This document shows positions 6,957 to 15,237 of a stretch of DNA of 22,744 bases, one piece after another. The notes beneath the pieces were generated by a model, which had not been told where the DNA came from, searched no databases, and saw only the letters and a program-made list of their open reading frames with translations. Every line of letters starts with the position of its first letter. Position 1 is the stretch's first letter. The DNA comes from Pseudomonadota bacterium. GTDB lineage: Bacteria; Myxococcota_A; Polyangia; Polyangiales; Polyangiaceae. The position numbers and the translations under genes were made by a program. The stretch spans positions 1-22,744 of the forward strand of contig JAEZYZ010000394.1 in the NCBI GenBank assembly GCA_023418705.1, read 5' to 3'.

Positions 6957-7973
6957 TCACAGCAGCGTGACGAGCACCATCGCGCCGAAGACGAACGCGA
7001 GCGCCACGCCTTCGAAGCCGATGCCCAAAGGGCCCTTGCGCTCCCTCCGTAGCAGCCCGCCGAGCAAGATCAGGGTCATCAAGAGACCGGTCACCGTCAC
7101 GAACAGGTCGTCGGGCTTGGCCGCGTGGAAGAGCGATCCCTCTCGATACGCCAGGTCGCCGATCGCCAGGTTCAGCACGTCGAAGGTATTTCCCCCCATG
7201 ACACCGCCGACGGCGAGGGTGACGGCGCCCGTCCGGACCGCCGCCACCGCCGTGACCGCTTCGGGCAGGGCGTTCACCAGGCCCATCAAGACCGCGCCGA
7301 CGAAGCTGGCCTCGAGCCCGAGGTGCTCGACGATCGACGCCGCCGCTCGCGCGATGCCCCAGCCCGCCCCGGCGACGACGAGGCCCGACAGCGCGAAATC
7401 CGTCCAAAGACGCAGCGACGAGCGCCCCGAACCCGCCTCGGGCGCGTCCTGAACGGTCTCTTTGGTGAGCTTGGGGTGCCACTGCGGGTCCCCTTGGACA
7501 CGCCGGACGAGCTGCACGCCGAAGGCGTACGCCCCGATCAATGCGAATGACGCCGGGTGGATCCCCCAGAGCGTGATGTCGGGCGAGAGGCTGCCGAGCA
7601 GGGCAATGCAGAGCAGGCAGCCAAGCAGCACCGCGAACACGGCGTTCGGCATCGACGCCGCCGCGTGCTCGAGGTTCGCCTTGCGGTAGGCGACATCCGC
7701 GACGGCCAGCGCCAGGATCTGTGCGGCGATGCCGCCGACCGCGTTGCTGTATGCCAGCGACGTGTGTCCCTCGGCCGCCGCCGTCGCCGTCATCACGATC
7801 CCGGACAGCGAGATCACCGCGCCGAAGAAGACGGAACCGAACACCGCCTCCCCCAGACCGGTACGATCTGCCAGCTCGTCCCCAGCCCGCGACAGCCGCA
7901 CGCCGAGGATCCCCGTCAGCAGCGCAGACCCGACGAAGACACACAGGCCGACGGACAGCGGCCAGGTCGCCAT
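6957..7973 (-). CDS. CaCA-family sodium/calcium exchanger-like membrane protein with degenerate first repeat
   Basis: The roughly 338-residue product has about ten hydrophobic segments in two homologous halves, as in the Ca2+:cation antiporter family, which moves Ca2+ against Na+ or H+. The second alpha-repeat is recognisable: NALPEAV with E238 and the glycine-rich GGVMGGNTFDVL (256-267). The halves match well after these motifs: AVADVAYRKANLEHA against AIGDLAYREGSLFHA. The first repeat, however, reads SLSGIVMT where GTSLPE is normal, so the first conserved acidic residue is missing. A hydrophilic loop of some 40 residues (about 155-195) links the halves, as in bacterial exchangers. The ATG at 7973 is preceded by GGAAGAG; a GTG at 7985 would add four residues. 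The ion is uncertain, and altered transport is possible. Confidence 0.82.
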   Translation of the reverse strand: MATWPLSVGLCVFVGSALLTGILGVRLSRAGDELADRTGLGEAVFGSVFFGAVISLSGIVMTATAAAEGHTSLAYSNAVGGIAAQILALAVADVAYRKANLEHAAASMPNAVFAVLLGCLLCIALLGSLSPDITLWGIHPASFALIGAYAFGVQLVRRVQGDPQWHPKLTKETVQDAPEAGSGRSSLRLWTDFALSGLVVAGAGWGIARAAASIVEHLGLEASFVGAVLMGLVNALPEAVTAVAAVRTGAVTLAVGGVMGGNTFDVLNLAIGDLAYREGSLFHAAKPDDLFVTVTGLLMTLILLGGLLRRERKGPLGIGFEGVALAFVFGAMVLVTLL

Positions 7974-8144
7974 GGGCTCTTCCACGGCGAGAAGCTGCGT
8001 CGGGTTGGGGAGAACGCAACGCGGCCCGCGGGATCGCGGAACGCCGGCCGCGCACGGCGCGTGCTTGCCGCGCCCGAGGTCGCGCCGTGGGCCAACGCAC
8101 CACGCCGTCGCTTCGATCCGCTTTTTCCCACAGCGATCGCCGGG

Positions 8145-9854
8145 TCACTCGGCGGCGAAGGCGAACACCCGCGCCAGCTCCGAGCTGGAGCTCGCCTCAC
8201 GCACGCGGGTGATCAAGGGCTCGGGAAAAATCCAGCGATCCGCGAGCGCCAGGATCTCGCTGCATCGGGCGCGCGCGAGCTCGAGGTGCCGCGCCTCCGC
8301 GTCGGCGCGCTCCGCGCCGCGCAGATCCACGAGCCAGAGCCGGCCAGCTTCGCAGACCTCGAAACGTCCGAGCTCCGCATCGGGCAGTGCCACACCAAAC
8401 CGAGCCAACGCGCCGAGCAGCGCTGACAGCTGCCAGCAGAGGCTGAACACGGCGCGCTCGTGCGCCGGCTTGAAGCGCGCATCCAGGCGGCGCCCGATGC
8501 GCCGCACCGCCAGGTAGTCGCGACCGTCCGAATGGCGCCCGCTGTAGACCACGGGCGCCACGCTCGGGCACGTAAGCCCCTGCCAGAGGTCGACCAGCGC
8601 TCGATACTGCGCGCTTTCGGCCGGCGCCGCGTAGATCCAGACGCGCTGCAAGGTCTCGAGCCATAGGCCAGATCCCCGCTCCACGGCGCCGGCGTCGGGC
8701 GCCGGAGGCTCGATCAGCGCGAGCGGCCCGCAGCGGGGCGCGGCGAGCGCGGCGAGCCAGCGGCGCGGCAGCTGATAGCTCGGGTACTGCTTCACCAGGG
8801 CTTGCAGCAGGTCTCTGGCTCGGGGCTCGTCGCCGGCCGCCAGCCACGCGCGCGCGAGCTCCGTCCCGAGCTGACCGTGCTCCCGCTCGTCCTGCTTGAA
8901 GCTGTCCAACAGGCGGCGCAGGTTCTCCGCCAGCAGACCGGTCGCCCCCGACGCCTGAGCGCCCAGCTCGAGCAAGCGTCGGCGAACCTTGTTCGGGTAG
9001 CTCAACAGGGTCCGCGGGTCGCCCTCCAAGAGCGCGCGCACTCCTTGCTCGAGCGACGCCGAGCTTGTTCCGCTCCCCTTGCCCAGCAATACCACGGAGT
9101 GGACCGCTTTTAGCGGCACGACCCAGTCGCTGAGCGCCGGCGGCAGATCGGTGTGGGTGCGGTCGACCGCGTCTCGGAAACCCTGCCCCGACAAGAGCGC
9201 CAACAGCACCTGCCGGCGTTGGCGCTCATCCAGCACCTCCACGATGAGCTCGAGCAGCCGTCGCAGTTGAACCGCAGATAGGCTCGAGAAGTCGAGGTGC
9301 TCGAGCGCTTCGCTCAAGGCCAGCACCGCCTGCTGCTGCGAGGCGCTCCGCCGCACGCAGTCCAGATACAAGATCAAGTAATCGAGATCGGGCGAGATGC
9401 GCAGCACGCCTTCGACGAGGCGGGTCGCCGCGGCCGGTTCCAACCGCTCGGCGGCCGCGAACACCCGCGAGCGATCCACCTTCGCGAGCAGGTGCTGGCA
9501 GACCCCGCGCCGCGTCGGGGGCCGCGCTTCGTTGAGCAGGAGATCTTCCTGCGCGTTGACCTTGAGGTGCAGCACCTTGCGGTGCTCCCGCAAGAAACGC
9601 AGGTGCTGTCGCATCACGGCGACCTCACGCTCGCTGAGCGGCTCCTCGACCCACTTGTCCTGGCCGACGACCGGCCGGGCGGTGACCGCCTGTGCCACCA
9701 CCGCCGCTGGTGCCGGCGCCGGCCCGCCCTTGCCCCGGCGGCGGCGTCGCGGTTTGCCCCCCGCGCGCTCGCGCGGACCACGCTCCCCCCCGGCGCGTGG
9801 CTGGGTCGCTCCTGAGTTCGAGTGCTGCGCTGGACGCTGCTGGCCGGTCTTCAT
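8145..9854 (-). CDS. Helical-repeat protein with C-terminal pseudokinase-like domain
   Basis: The gene encodes 569 residues with no signal peptide or membrane segment. Residues 1-65 are Arg/Gly/Pro-rich and probably disordered. About 70-370 is all helical (for example AVQLRRLLELIVEVLDERQR and ELARAWLAAGDEPRARDLLQ), resembling TPR-type solenoids. About 395-515 resembles a protein-kinase fold that has lost catalysis. VWIYAAPAESAQYRALVDLW and APVVYSGRHSDGRDYLAVRR look like N-lobe and hinge strands, followed by IGRRLD and the helix LCWQLSALLGALARFGVALPD where HRD would lie. GRLWLVDLRG then sits where DFG is expected. The Walker-type Lys, HRD Asp and DFG motif are absent. It may be a scaffold or sensor. 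A GAGG lies four bases before the ATG. The gene is separated by about 170 bp from the exchanger. The kinase relationship is inferred by eye. Confidence 0.75.
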   Translation of the reverse strand: MKTGQQRPAQHSNSGATQPRAGGERGPRERAGGKPRRRRRGKGGPAPAPAAVVAQAVTARPVVGQDKWVEEPLSEREVAVMRQHLRFLREHRKVLHLKVNAQEDLLLNEARPPTRRGVCQHLLAKVDRSRVFAAAERLEPAAATRLVEGVLRISPDLDYLILYLDCVRRSASQQQAVLALSEALEHLDFSSLSAVQLRRLLELIVEVLDERQRRQVLLALLSGQGFRDAVDRTHTDLPPALSDWVVPLKAVHSVVLLGKGSGTSSASLEQGVRALLEGDPRTLLSYPNKVRRRLLELGAQASGATGLLAENLRRLLDSFKQDEREHGQLGTELARAWLAAGDEPRARDLLQALVKQYPSYQLPRRWLAALAAPRCGPLALIEPPAPDAGAVERGSGLWLETLQRVWIYAAPAESAQYRALVDLWQGLTCPSVAPVVYSGRHSDGRDYLAVRRIGRRLDARFKPAHERAVFSLCWQLSALLGALARFGVALPDAELGRFEVCEAGRLWLVDLRGAERADAEARHLELARARCSEILALADRWIFPEPLITRVREASSSSELARVFAFAAE

Positions 9855-10009
9855 GAGTCCTCGGGCGGGCGGCTCGAAGCTTAGCGCACGGCCCCTGCAT
9901 TGGTAATCGCCGCCAGCGTCAGGTCGCTGGCCACGACGACCTCACACCGATCGCCGAGCGGATCCCGACCGCCTCGCCGTAACCAGCGCAAACCAGCGTC
10001 CGCGCCCGA

Positions 10010-10576
10010 CTATTCCTGCGGCGCTGGCTGTGGCCGCTCGGGTTCCGCCTCCGCGCCCTGCTCTTGCGGCGGTTCTTCCAGCCCCTCGACCTCCTGCACT
10101 TCGATCCGTTCGCTGCTGGTCTCGGTGCGGACCTCGTCCTTCTGGGGTTTGGTGACTTTGGTTTCGGACTCCACCTTCGCCTCGACCTTGGGCGGGCTCG
10201 TCTCTTCGAGGTGCTTGGTGGCCTGCTGAACGGCTTGGTTGTGCTGCTTGGATTCCTGCTCGGCGTGCTGGACTTGCTCCTGCACCTCCTGCTCCTGGCC
10301 CTTCACGGCTTCTTTGAGCTCACCCCTCTGCTGCAGCACGTCGTCGGTGATGCCTTGCTTGGCGAGCTCGAGCTTCTTCTCCAGCTCTTTGACTTGCTGC
10401 TTGGCCTGATCCAGGTCCGATTGAAGCTCCGTCACCACCTGACCGGTGTTCTGTCGCGCCTCCTGCAGATCCTGGATTTCCTCCCGGATCTGGCTGTCCT
10501 GCTCCTGCTGAGCGTCACACGCGAACGCAGCGAGACCCGCGGTCAGCACGCAAGCGATCAAACCTCTATTTTGCAT
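10010..10576 (-). CDS. Coiled-coil, Glu/Gln/Lys-rich lipoprotein
   Basis: This 188-residue protein starts MQNRGLIACVLTAGLAAFAC, a signal peptide ending in an imperfect lipobox with Cys20. It is therefore probably an envelope lipoprotein. Residues about 24-110 form a long amphipathic coiled coil (EIQDLQEARQN, DLDQAKQQVKELEKKLELAK), followed by Gln/His/Glu-rich helix and a low-complexity tail rich in Pro, Glu and Val (SPPKVEAKVESETKVTK). No enzyme motif is present. A role as a periplasmic spacer or scaffold, in the manner of Lpp-like proteins, is inference. The ATG at 10576 is preceded by AGGAGAAGG at suitable spacing. The same frame stays open far upstream, but that part is antisense to the next gene and lacks coding character. 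It is transcribed divergently from the gene at 11076. Confidence 0.82.
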   Translation of the reverse strand: MQNRGLIACVLTAGLAAFACDAQQEQDSQIREEIQDLQEARQNTGQVVTELQSDLDQAKQQVKELEKKLELAKQGITDDVLQQRGELKEAVKGQEQEVQEQVQHAEQESKQHNQAVQQATKHLEETSPPKVEAKVESETKVTKPQKDEVRTETSSERIEVQEVEGLEEPPQEQGAEAEPERPQPAPQE

Positions 10577-11075
10577 GATGTTCACCTTCTCCTGGTTCCT
10601 CCTCCGAAGGCGCGGCCCACTTGATTTCCGTGCAAGACGGCGGCCAAAGCGGCCCAGGTTGCCCTGGTTGCCTCGGCCCCGGCTGCCTCGCCGGTCGGCC
10701 GCCATCCGGCCCGCGGAGGTCGCGCTAGCGACCAGGCCGCCGTGATCTTCGCAAGCCTCCAGGGGCGCGCGAGCGATACCAATCCCGGCGGCGTGGCCGA
10801 GCGCGCCATCGACGGCTACGCGACGTATTGGCTCGGCTTGAACCTGCGACGGTGAGCGCGGCGAGCGAGACCGGAAAAATCCAAAACGGCTTACCTCGAC
10901 GCTCCGCTCCAAGCCGCGGTCGCCAGCGGGCATTGGGGCGTGGCGACGCGCGCTCCCGCCGGGTTCGGCGCCGCTCGTGCCTGCCGACGAACACCTCGTT
11001 CGTCTACTCCTTGCAAGGCTCCGCGAGCCTGCCGGCGACGACGCGCCGTCGCGAAACACGAATTTTGGTCGATAA
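10577..11075. other. Divergent intergenic region with possible gene remnant
   Basis: These 499 bp separate a leftward lipoprotein gene from a rightward protease gene, so promoters for both should lie here, but no strong -35/-10 pair is visible. A six-base-pair dyad, AGGCTC-CGC-GAGCCT, lies at 11016-11030, about 46 bp before the ATG. A short plus-strand stretch near 10736-10855 encodes a segment resembling part of an F5/8-type C domain and may be a remnant. The bases just before 11076 (GAATTTTGGTCGATAA) are markedly A+T-rich for the window. Confidence 0.45.
10736..10855 (+). pseudogene. Possible F5/8-type C (discoidin-like) domain remnant
   Basis: The plus frame reads GRASDTNPGGVAERAIDG followed by YATYWLGLNLRR and a TGA. 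The spacing of GRxAS, A-IDG and TYW matches the opening of discoidin/F5-8C sugar-binding domains. No start codon with a ribosome binding site, and no remainder of the domain, is present. It may be a decayed fragment or chance. Confidence 0.2.
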
Positions 11076-13859
11076 ATGAGAAGAGCCTTCCTGTTCGCGG
11101 CGTTGCTCACGCTGAGCGCGCTGCCGTTTGGATGCGGCGCGGATCCGGCAGAGGACGGCGCGAGCGGCGGCAGCGCGGGGGTGACGGGCGGCGGCGGCAG
11201 CGGTGGGATCACCGGCGGCAGCCCGGCGTGTTCCGCGGGCCAGCTCGTCTGCGCTGGGCGCTGCGTCGACGCCTCGACCGACGCCGCGAACTGCGGCGTC
11301 TGTGGCAACGCCTGCGCCGCAGGCCAAACCTGCAGCGCGTCCCAGTGCGTCTGCGCCGACGGTCGCAGCGCCTGCGCTGGAAGCTGCGTCGACACCACCA
11401 GCGACCCGGCGCACTGCGGGACCTGCGGCAGCGCCTGCGCCACCGGGCAGAGCTGCTCCGGCTCGAGCTGCGTCTGTCAGGCCGGCCTCACCGACTGCGG
11501 GATGGGCTGCGTGGACGTGAGCTCGAGCGGCCAGCACTGCGGAGCCTGCGGGACGGCGTGCCCTGGGAACGAGGTGTGCGCCGCCGGGCAATGTGTCACC
11601 TCGTGCCCGCAGGGGCTGACGCAGTGTGGGCAGGACTGCATCGACATCCGCGGCACGGACCCGAACCACTGCGGCGGGTGTGGCCAGCCGTGCGCCCCGG
11701 GACAGCAGTGCTCGGGCGGGCTATGCGCCTGCGCCCCTGGCAGCACGGAATGCCAGGGCAGCTGCACCGACACGTCGAGCTCACCGGAGCATTGCGGCGC
11801 GTGTGGCCAGGCGTGCGGCGCCGGGCAAATCTGCGACCAGGGCAGCTGCCGGTGTAGCGAGACGGGCCGAGAGCTGTGTGACGGCGCGTGTGTCGACGTG
11901 AGCACGGACAGCGCCCATTGCGGCGCCTGTGGCAACGCTTGCGCCGCGGGACAGACCTGCTCGGACGGCGCCTGCACCGGCGGCGGGTCGGGCGGCAGCG
12001 GCGGAACGGGGGGCTCGGGCGGGTCAGGCGGGTCGGGCGGCAGCGGCGGGACGGGGGGAGCCCCTGGCAGCTGCGAGCCGGGAACGACCAGCACGACCTG
12101 GGCCAGCGGCTGTCGAACGGCCCGGGTGAGCTGCACACCGGGCACCTGGCGAGCCCCGCGCGACGGCGGTGAGACGAACGCTCCGCAGCGCCACGAATCG
12201 GAGCACTTCGCGATCTACTGGCCCGACGGCACCAACATCACCCTGGCTCAGGCGCAGACCGCCGCCAACACGCTCGAGATGATTTGGGACAGCTACTTCG
12301 GCGCCCCCATCTTCTTCCCGGAGCCGTACTGCAGCTCCGCCGACAAGTGGAAAGCCGCGGTGCACTTCGACAACGACTTTCCGCTCTGGGGCGGCGGCTG
12401 GAGCCGCGGCGGGATCAACTACATGGGGATGTGGATTGGACCGGGCGCGGCCAGCGACCAGTGGGGGCTCGGCCACGAGTTCATGCACGGCTTGCAGTCG
12501 ATGACCCAAGCGTTTCCCGATTGCGGGGGCGTCGGTTGCTGGGTCTTCGAGAGCCACGCCAACTGGATGCCGCACCAGATCTGGCGCGACAACGTGCACT
12601 GCTCGGACATGCTGCCGAACATGCCGCATCTTTATTATGGCAATACGCGCAATCGCTATTGCAACTGGCAGTTTTTCGAGTTTCTGAAGGACAAGCACTG
12701 CTACCAGGCCGTCAACGACATGTGGGCCCATCAGGCCCCGAGCGGCCAACGCGATCCCTGGCAGAAGCTCATGCTCAGTCGCGGCTGGGACATCGAGCAG
12801 CTCAACGACCTGTTCGGGGAGTGGGCGATGCACAACATCACCTGGGATTACAAGAATCCCCCGCCCACGAACGGCAGCGACCAGGGCGCCATCTACCGGC
12901 AGCGCTACGGATCGATCGAACCGAACTACACGTCCAGCGGCCGCACCGATCGGCGCCTGCGGCTGACACGGCTCGAACCGCTCGACGACGCCTGGGCACA
13001 GAACCGCCGCTTCGTGTCGCCCTACTACTGGGCCCCGCAGCGCTGGGGCTACAACGTCGTCCGCCTGCACCCCGAGTCGGGCGCGACCCGCGTGCGCGTC
13101 ACCTTCCGCGGCGTCACCCAGAGCGGCGCCAACTCCGGTTGGCGCTGGGGCCTGGTCGCCACCGACGCCAACCTGACGACCTCGCGCTACGGCCCGCTCG
13201 TGTCCGGCGCCGACGGCGAGCTCGATTTCTGCGTGAACGCTGGTGAAAACCTGTACCTGGTCGTCGTCGCGACACCGACGCAGTACCAGAAGCTGACCTG
13301 GGCCAATCCCTCCGACGGCGCACCGTACCCGTCCATCTACCGCTACCCGTACATGGTCCACATCGACGGGGCCTGGCCGGCGGGCTTCCAGAACGGCCAG
13401 CTCGAAGCCTGTCCAGGCGGCACCGTGCGCCACGGCAACGGCGGCGGCTGCGCCCCTTCTGGCACCCCCTCCAGCGTCTACGTCGGTCCCTACGCCAAGA
13501 TCATTGGCGGCAACGTGAGCGGCAACGCGCGCATCGAGGACCACGCCACCGTCGTCAACGGGACCGTCAGCGGCGGCCGGGTCGGCGCCCTCAGCCTGGT
13601 GGGTCAGGGCGGCTCCGGCATCCAATCGCGCAGCTTCAACGTGAGCGGCTCCGCCGTGGTGCAGACGACCTTTTACCCGCTCGGTTGGTTCGGCAACAAC
13701 CAGTCCGTCTCTGGCACCGCGCGGGTGCTCGGCGACGTCGAGTTCATCGCCAGCAGCAAGTCGAGCAACACGTTCTACGGCTTCGTGCCGAATGACTGGA
13801 GCGGCGTCTCCTCGGTGGACGAGGTCACGATCGCTCCCCCTTATAGTTGGAGGCCGTGA
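11076..13859 (+). CDS. Stig1-like repeat / DUF6055-type zinc metalloprotease lipoprotein
   Basis: This 927-residue lipoprotein has a signal peptide ending ALPFGC (Cys20). Six Cys-rich repeats of about 40 residues follow (59-300), each of the form CxGxCVDxxxDxxxCGxCGxxCxxGxxCxxxxC, resembling Stig1-like repeats common in myxobacteria. A Gly/Ser/Thr linker (302-328) leads to a domain resembling DUF6055 proteins. The zinc site is HEFMH (467-471) with a glutamate 20 residues later in FESHANW (E492), the gluzincin layout. Beta-rich segments follow (about 640-770). A C-terminal hexapeptide-like beta-helix starts near residue 798, with AKIIGGNVSGNARIEDHATV. It is probably a surface-exposed protease; its substrate is unknown. 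The next lipoprotein gene starts four bases after the stop, so the two are almost certainly cotranscribed. Confidence 0.88.
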   Translation: MRRAFLFAALLTLSALPFGCGADPAEDGASGGSAGVTGGGGSGGITGGSPACSAGQLVCAGRCVDASTDAANCGVCGNACAAGQTCSASQCVCADGRSACAGSCVDTTSDPAHCGTCGSACATGQSCSGSSCVCQAGLTDCGMGCVDVSSSGQHCGACGTACPGNEVCAAGQCVTSCPQGLTQCGQDCIDIRGTDPNHCGGCGQPCAPGQQCSGGLCACAPGSTECQGSCTDTSSSPEHCGACGQACGAGQICDQGSCRCSETGRELCDGACVDVSTDSAHCGACGNACAAGQTCSDGACTGGGSGGSGGTGGSGGSGGSGGSGGTGGAPGSCEPGTTSTTWASGCRTARVSCTPGTWRAPRDGGETNAPQRHESEHFAIYWPDGTNITLAQAQTAANTLEMIWDSYFGAPIFFPEPYCSSADKWKAAVHFDNDFPLWGGGWSRGGINYMGMWIGPGAASDQWGLGHEFMHGLQSMTQAFPDCGGVGCWVFESHANWMPHQIWRDNVHCSDMLPNMPHLYYGNTRNRYCNWQFFEFLKDKHCYQAVNDMWAHQAPSGQRDPWQKLMLSRGWDIEQLNDLFGEWAMHNITWDYKNPPPTNGSDQGAIYRQRYGSIEPNYTSSGRTDRRLRLTRLEPLDDAWAQNRRFVSPYYWAPQRWGYNVVRLHPESGATRVRVTFRGVTQSGANSGWRWGLVATDANLTTSRYGPLVSGADGELDFCVNAGENLYLVVVATPTQYQKLTWANPSDGAPYPSIYRYPYMVHIDGAWPAGFQNGQLEACPGGTVRHGNGGGCAPSGTPSSVYVGPYAKIIGGNVSGNARIEDHATVVNGTVSGGRVGALSLVGQGGSGIQSRSFNVSGSAVVQTTFYPLGWFGNNQSVSGTARVLGDVEFIASSKSSNTFYGFVPNDWSGVSSVDEVTIAPPYSWRP

Positions 13860-13863
13860 CCCC

Positions 13864-15120
13864 ATGTGGCGCACGTTGACGAATAGGCTGCTCAAAACCT
13901 TGCCGGTCGCGGCGGCGCTGGTCGCTTGCGGCGCGGAGGACCCCAACGCCGGCGGGACCGCGGGCTCGGGCGGCGCCGGCGATCCCGGAGCGACGGGAGC
14001 AACCGGTGGTTTTGGCGCCAGCGGCGGGTCGAGCGCGACCGGCGGCGCGGGCGCGGTGGCGGGGACCGGAGCCACAACGGCAACGGGTGGATCGTTTGGC
14101 ACCGGTGGGGCGGGCGGCAGCGGCGGATTCAGTGGTTCCGGTGGTACCGGCGGCTTCGGCGGATCGGGTGGCTTCAGCGGTTCCGGCGGATCGGGTGGAA
14201 TCAGCGGATCGGGTGGCTTCAGCGGGGAAGCCGGGAGCGGCGGTGATCCTGGCACCGGCGGTGATCCCGGCACCGGCGGTGATCCCGGCACGGGGGGCGA
14301 TCCCGGCAGCGGCGGCACCGGTGGCGGCGCGTGCGTGACGATGGATCCGCCCGCCGACATGCAGCAGACGATCGATCTCACCTGGCAGGAAATGATAGGC
14401 GGCTTTCAAGGGCAGACCGGCGCACGCCCGCAGTCCGCCTCGGTGCGAAACTTCACCAACCTCATCCTCGACCAGGTCATGGAGACCGGCGGCACGCTCA
14501 ACTTCTGCGTGCGCTGGGAGTCGGACGTGTCGGCAAGCGCGACGCTGCGGGATCAAATCGAGGTGGCGCTGCAGCGTGGCGTGGACGAATGGTTCGACAA
14601 ACTCCGTGGGTACGACTGCTTCCCGTACGACGAGATCCCGGTCAAGGTCGTCGGCTGGGCCGTCATGAACCGCAACACCCTCGCCTGGGAGGACGACTCG
14701 GTGCCGATTTACGTCGGCGACGTGCGGGAGAACGCCCCGCAGTGCCCGGAAGTCTGCGGGCGATTCTTCAATCGGCAGCTCGGCCACACCTATCCCGATT
14801 GCCCCGGGGGATACGACAACCACTACGACCTGTCGCTCTGGTTGACGGAGGGCATGACGGGCGGCGCCGGCGGCGACTGGGGCCAGCGCGTGGGCCGAGC
14901 CTACTTTCAGGACACGGTGAACAACCAGCACCAGCACATCTGGTTGCACGAGTTCGGTCACGGCATCGGTTTTCCCGACTACTACAACTGGAATGTGTGG
15001 GCGCCGGGCGTCCCATCACCCAACAGCGTGATGGTCGCTGGCCGCGCCTCGCTCGTGACGGACTGGGACACCTGGATGCTGCGGCGCACCTGGAGCGAGC
15101 TGAAATCCCGCTGGGAGTAG
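13864..15120 (+). CDS. Zinc metalloprotease lipoprotein with Gly-rich stalk
   Basis: This 418-residue protein starts four bases after the preceding protease gene. The N-terminus ends in a good lipobox, LVAC. Residues about 22-158 are an extended Gly/Ser/Thr stalk that includes four exact GGDPGT-type hexapeptides encoded by an 18-bp tandem repeat. The remaining 260 residues form the catalytic domain. HEFGHGIGFPD (H362, E363, H366, D372) matches the HExxHxxGxxD zinc motif known from snapalysin-like and M6-like proteases, with Asp as third ligand. M390 in NSVMVAG is placed as a metzincin Met-turn. Several cysteines (YDCFPYDE, QCPEVCG, DCPGG) may form disulfides. It is probably anchored at the cell surface or periplasm. 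The substrate and exact family are not known. An upstream in-frame start within the previous gene is less likely because it would remove the signal peptide from the N-terminus. Confidence 0.85.
   Translation: MWRTLTNRLLKTLPVAAALVACGAEDPNAGGTAGSGGAGDPGATGATGGFGASGGSSATGGAGAVAGTGATTATGGSFGTGGAGGSGGFSGSGGTGGFGGSGGFSGSGGSGGISGSGGFSGEAGSGGDPGTGGDPGTGGDPGTGGDPGSGGTGGGACVTMDPPADMQQTIDLTWQEMIGGFQGQTGARPQSASVRNFTNLILDQVMETGGTLNFCVRWESDVSASATLRDQIEVALQRGVDEWFDKLRGYDCFPYDEIPVKVVGWAVMNRNTLAWEDDSVPIYVGDVRENAPQCPEVCGRFFNRQLGHTYPDCPGGYDNHYDLSLWLTEGMTGGAGGDWGQRVGRAYFQDTVNNQHQHIWLHEFGHGIGFPDYYNWNVWAPGVPSPNSVMVAGRASLVTDWDTWMLRRTWSELKSRWE
14239..14310 (+). repeat. 18-bp tandem repeat, four copies, in protease stalk
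   Basis: Four consecutive units of about GGCGGTGATCCCGGCACC run from 14239 to 14310 with few substitutions and stay in frame, encoding GGDPGT/S hexapeptides. The tract could vary in length by replication slippage, which would change the length of the stalk without shifting the frame. Confidence 0.75.
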
Positions 15121-15237
15121 CTCGGCCAGCTGTTCGGTCGCCCAAGCGCCAGCTCCTACCGCTAGCGAGCAAAGGGTGCGGGCCGGCGCTTCATCCTCCC
15201 CCATTCGCCCCTCCTCATGGCATTGTGATGACAGGCC

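Noticed and set aside
6442..8148. Open frame of 568 codons on the minus strand, spanning the exchanger and helicase end
   Set aside because: It shadows the exchanger in another frame and runs antisense to the helicase and DUF3817 genes; Arg/Gly-rich with no fold signal.
9940..10000. Direct repeat AACCAGCG twice near the end of the coiled-coil lipoprotein gene
   Set aside because: Two eight-base copies three bases apart in a G+C-rich genome are too weak to call an attachment site or operator.
10577..11443. N-terminal extension of the coiled-coil lipoprotein frame on the minus strand
   Set aside because: It would be antisense to the start of the Stig1-repeat protease and would bury the signal peptide and ribosome binding site at 10576.
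14100..14330. Regular short repeats that could suggest a CRISPR array
   Set aside because: Units are contiguous, in frame and encode a Gly-rich stalk; there are no spacers.
12024..14381. Open frame of 785 codons on the minus strand opposite two protease genes
   Set aside because: It is antisense to two well-supported lipoprotein proteases, has low-complexity Pro/Ala/Val content, and crosses the junction between them. High G+C keeps antisense frames open.
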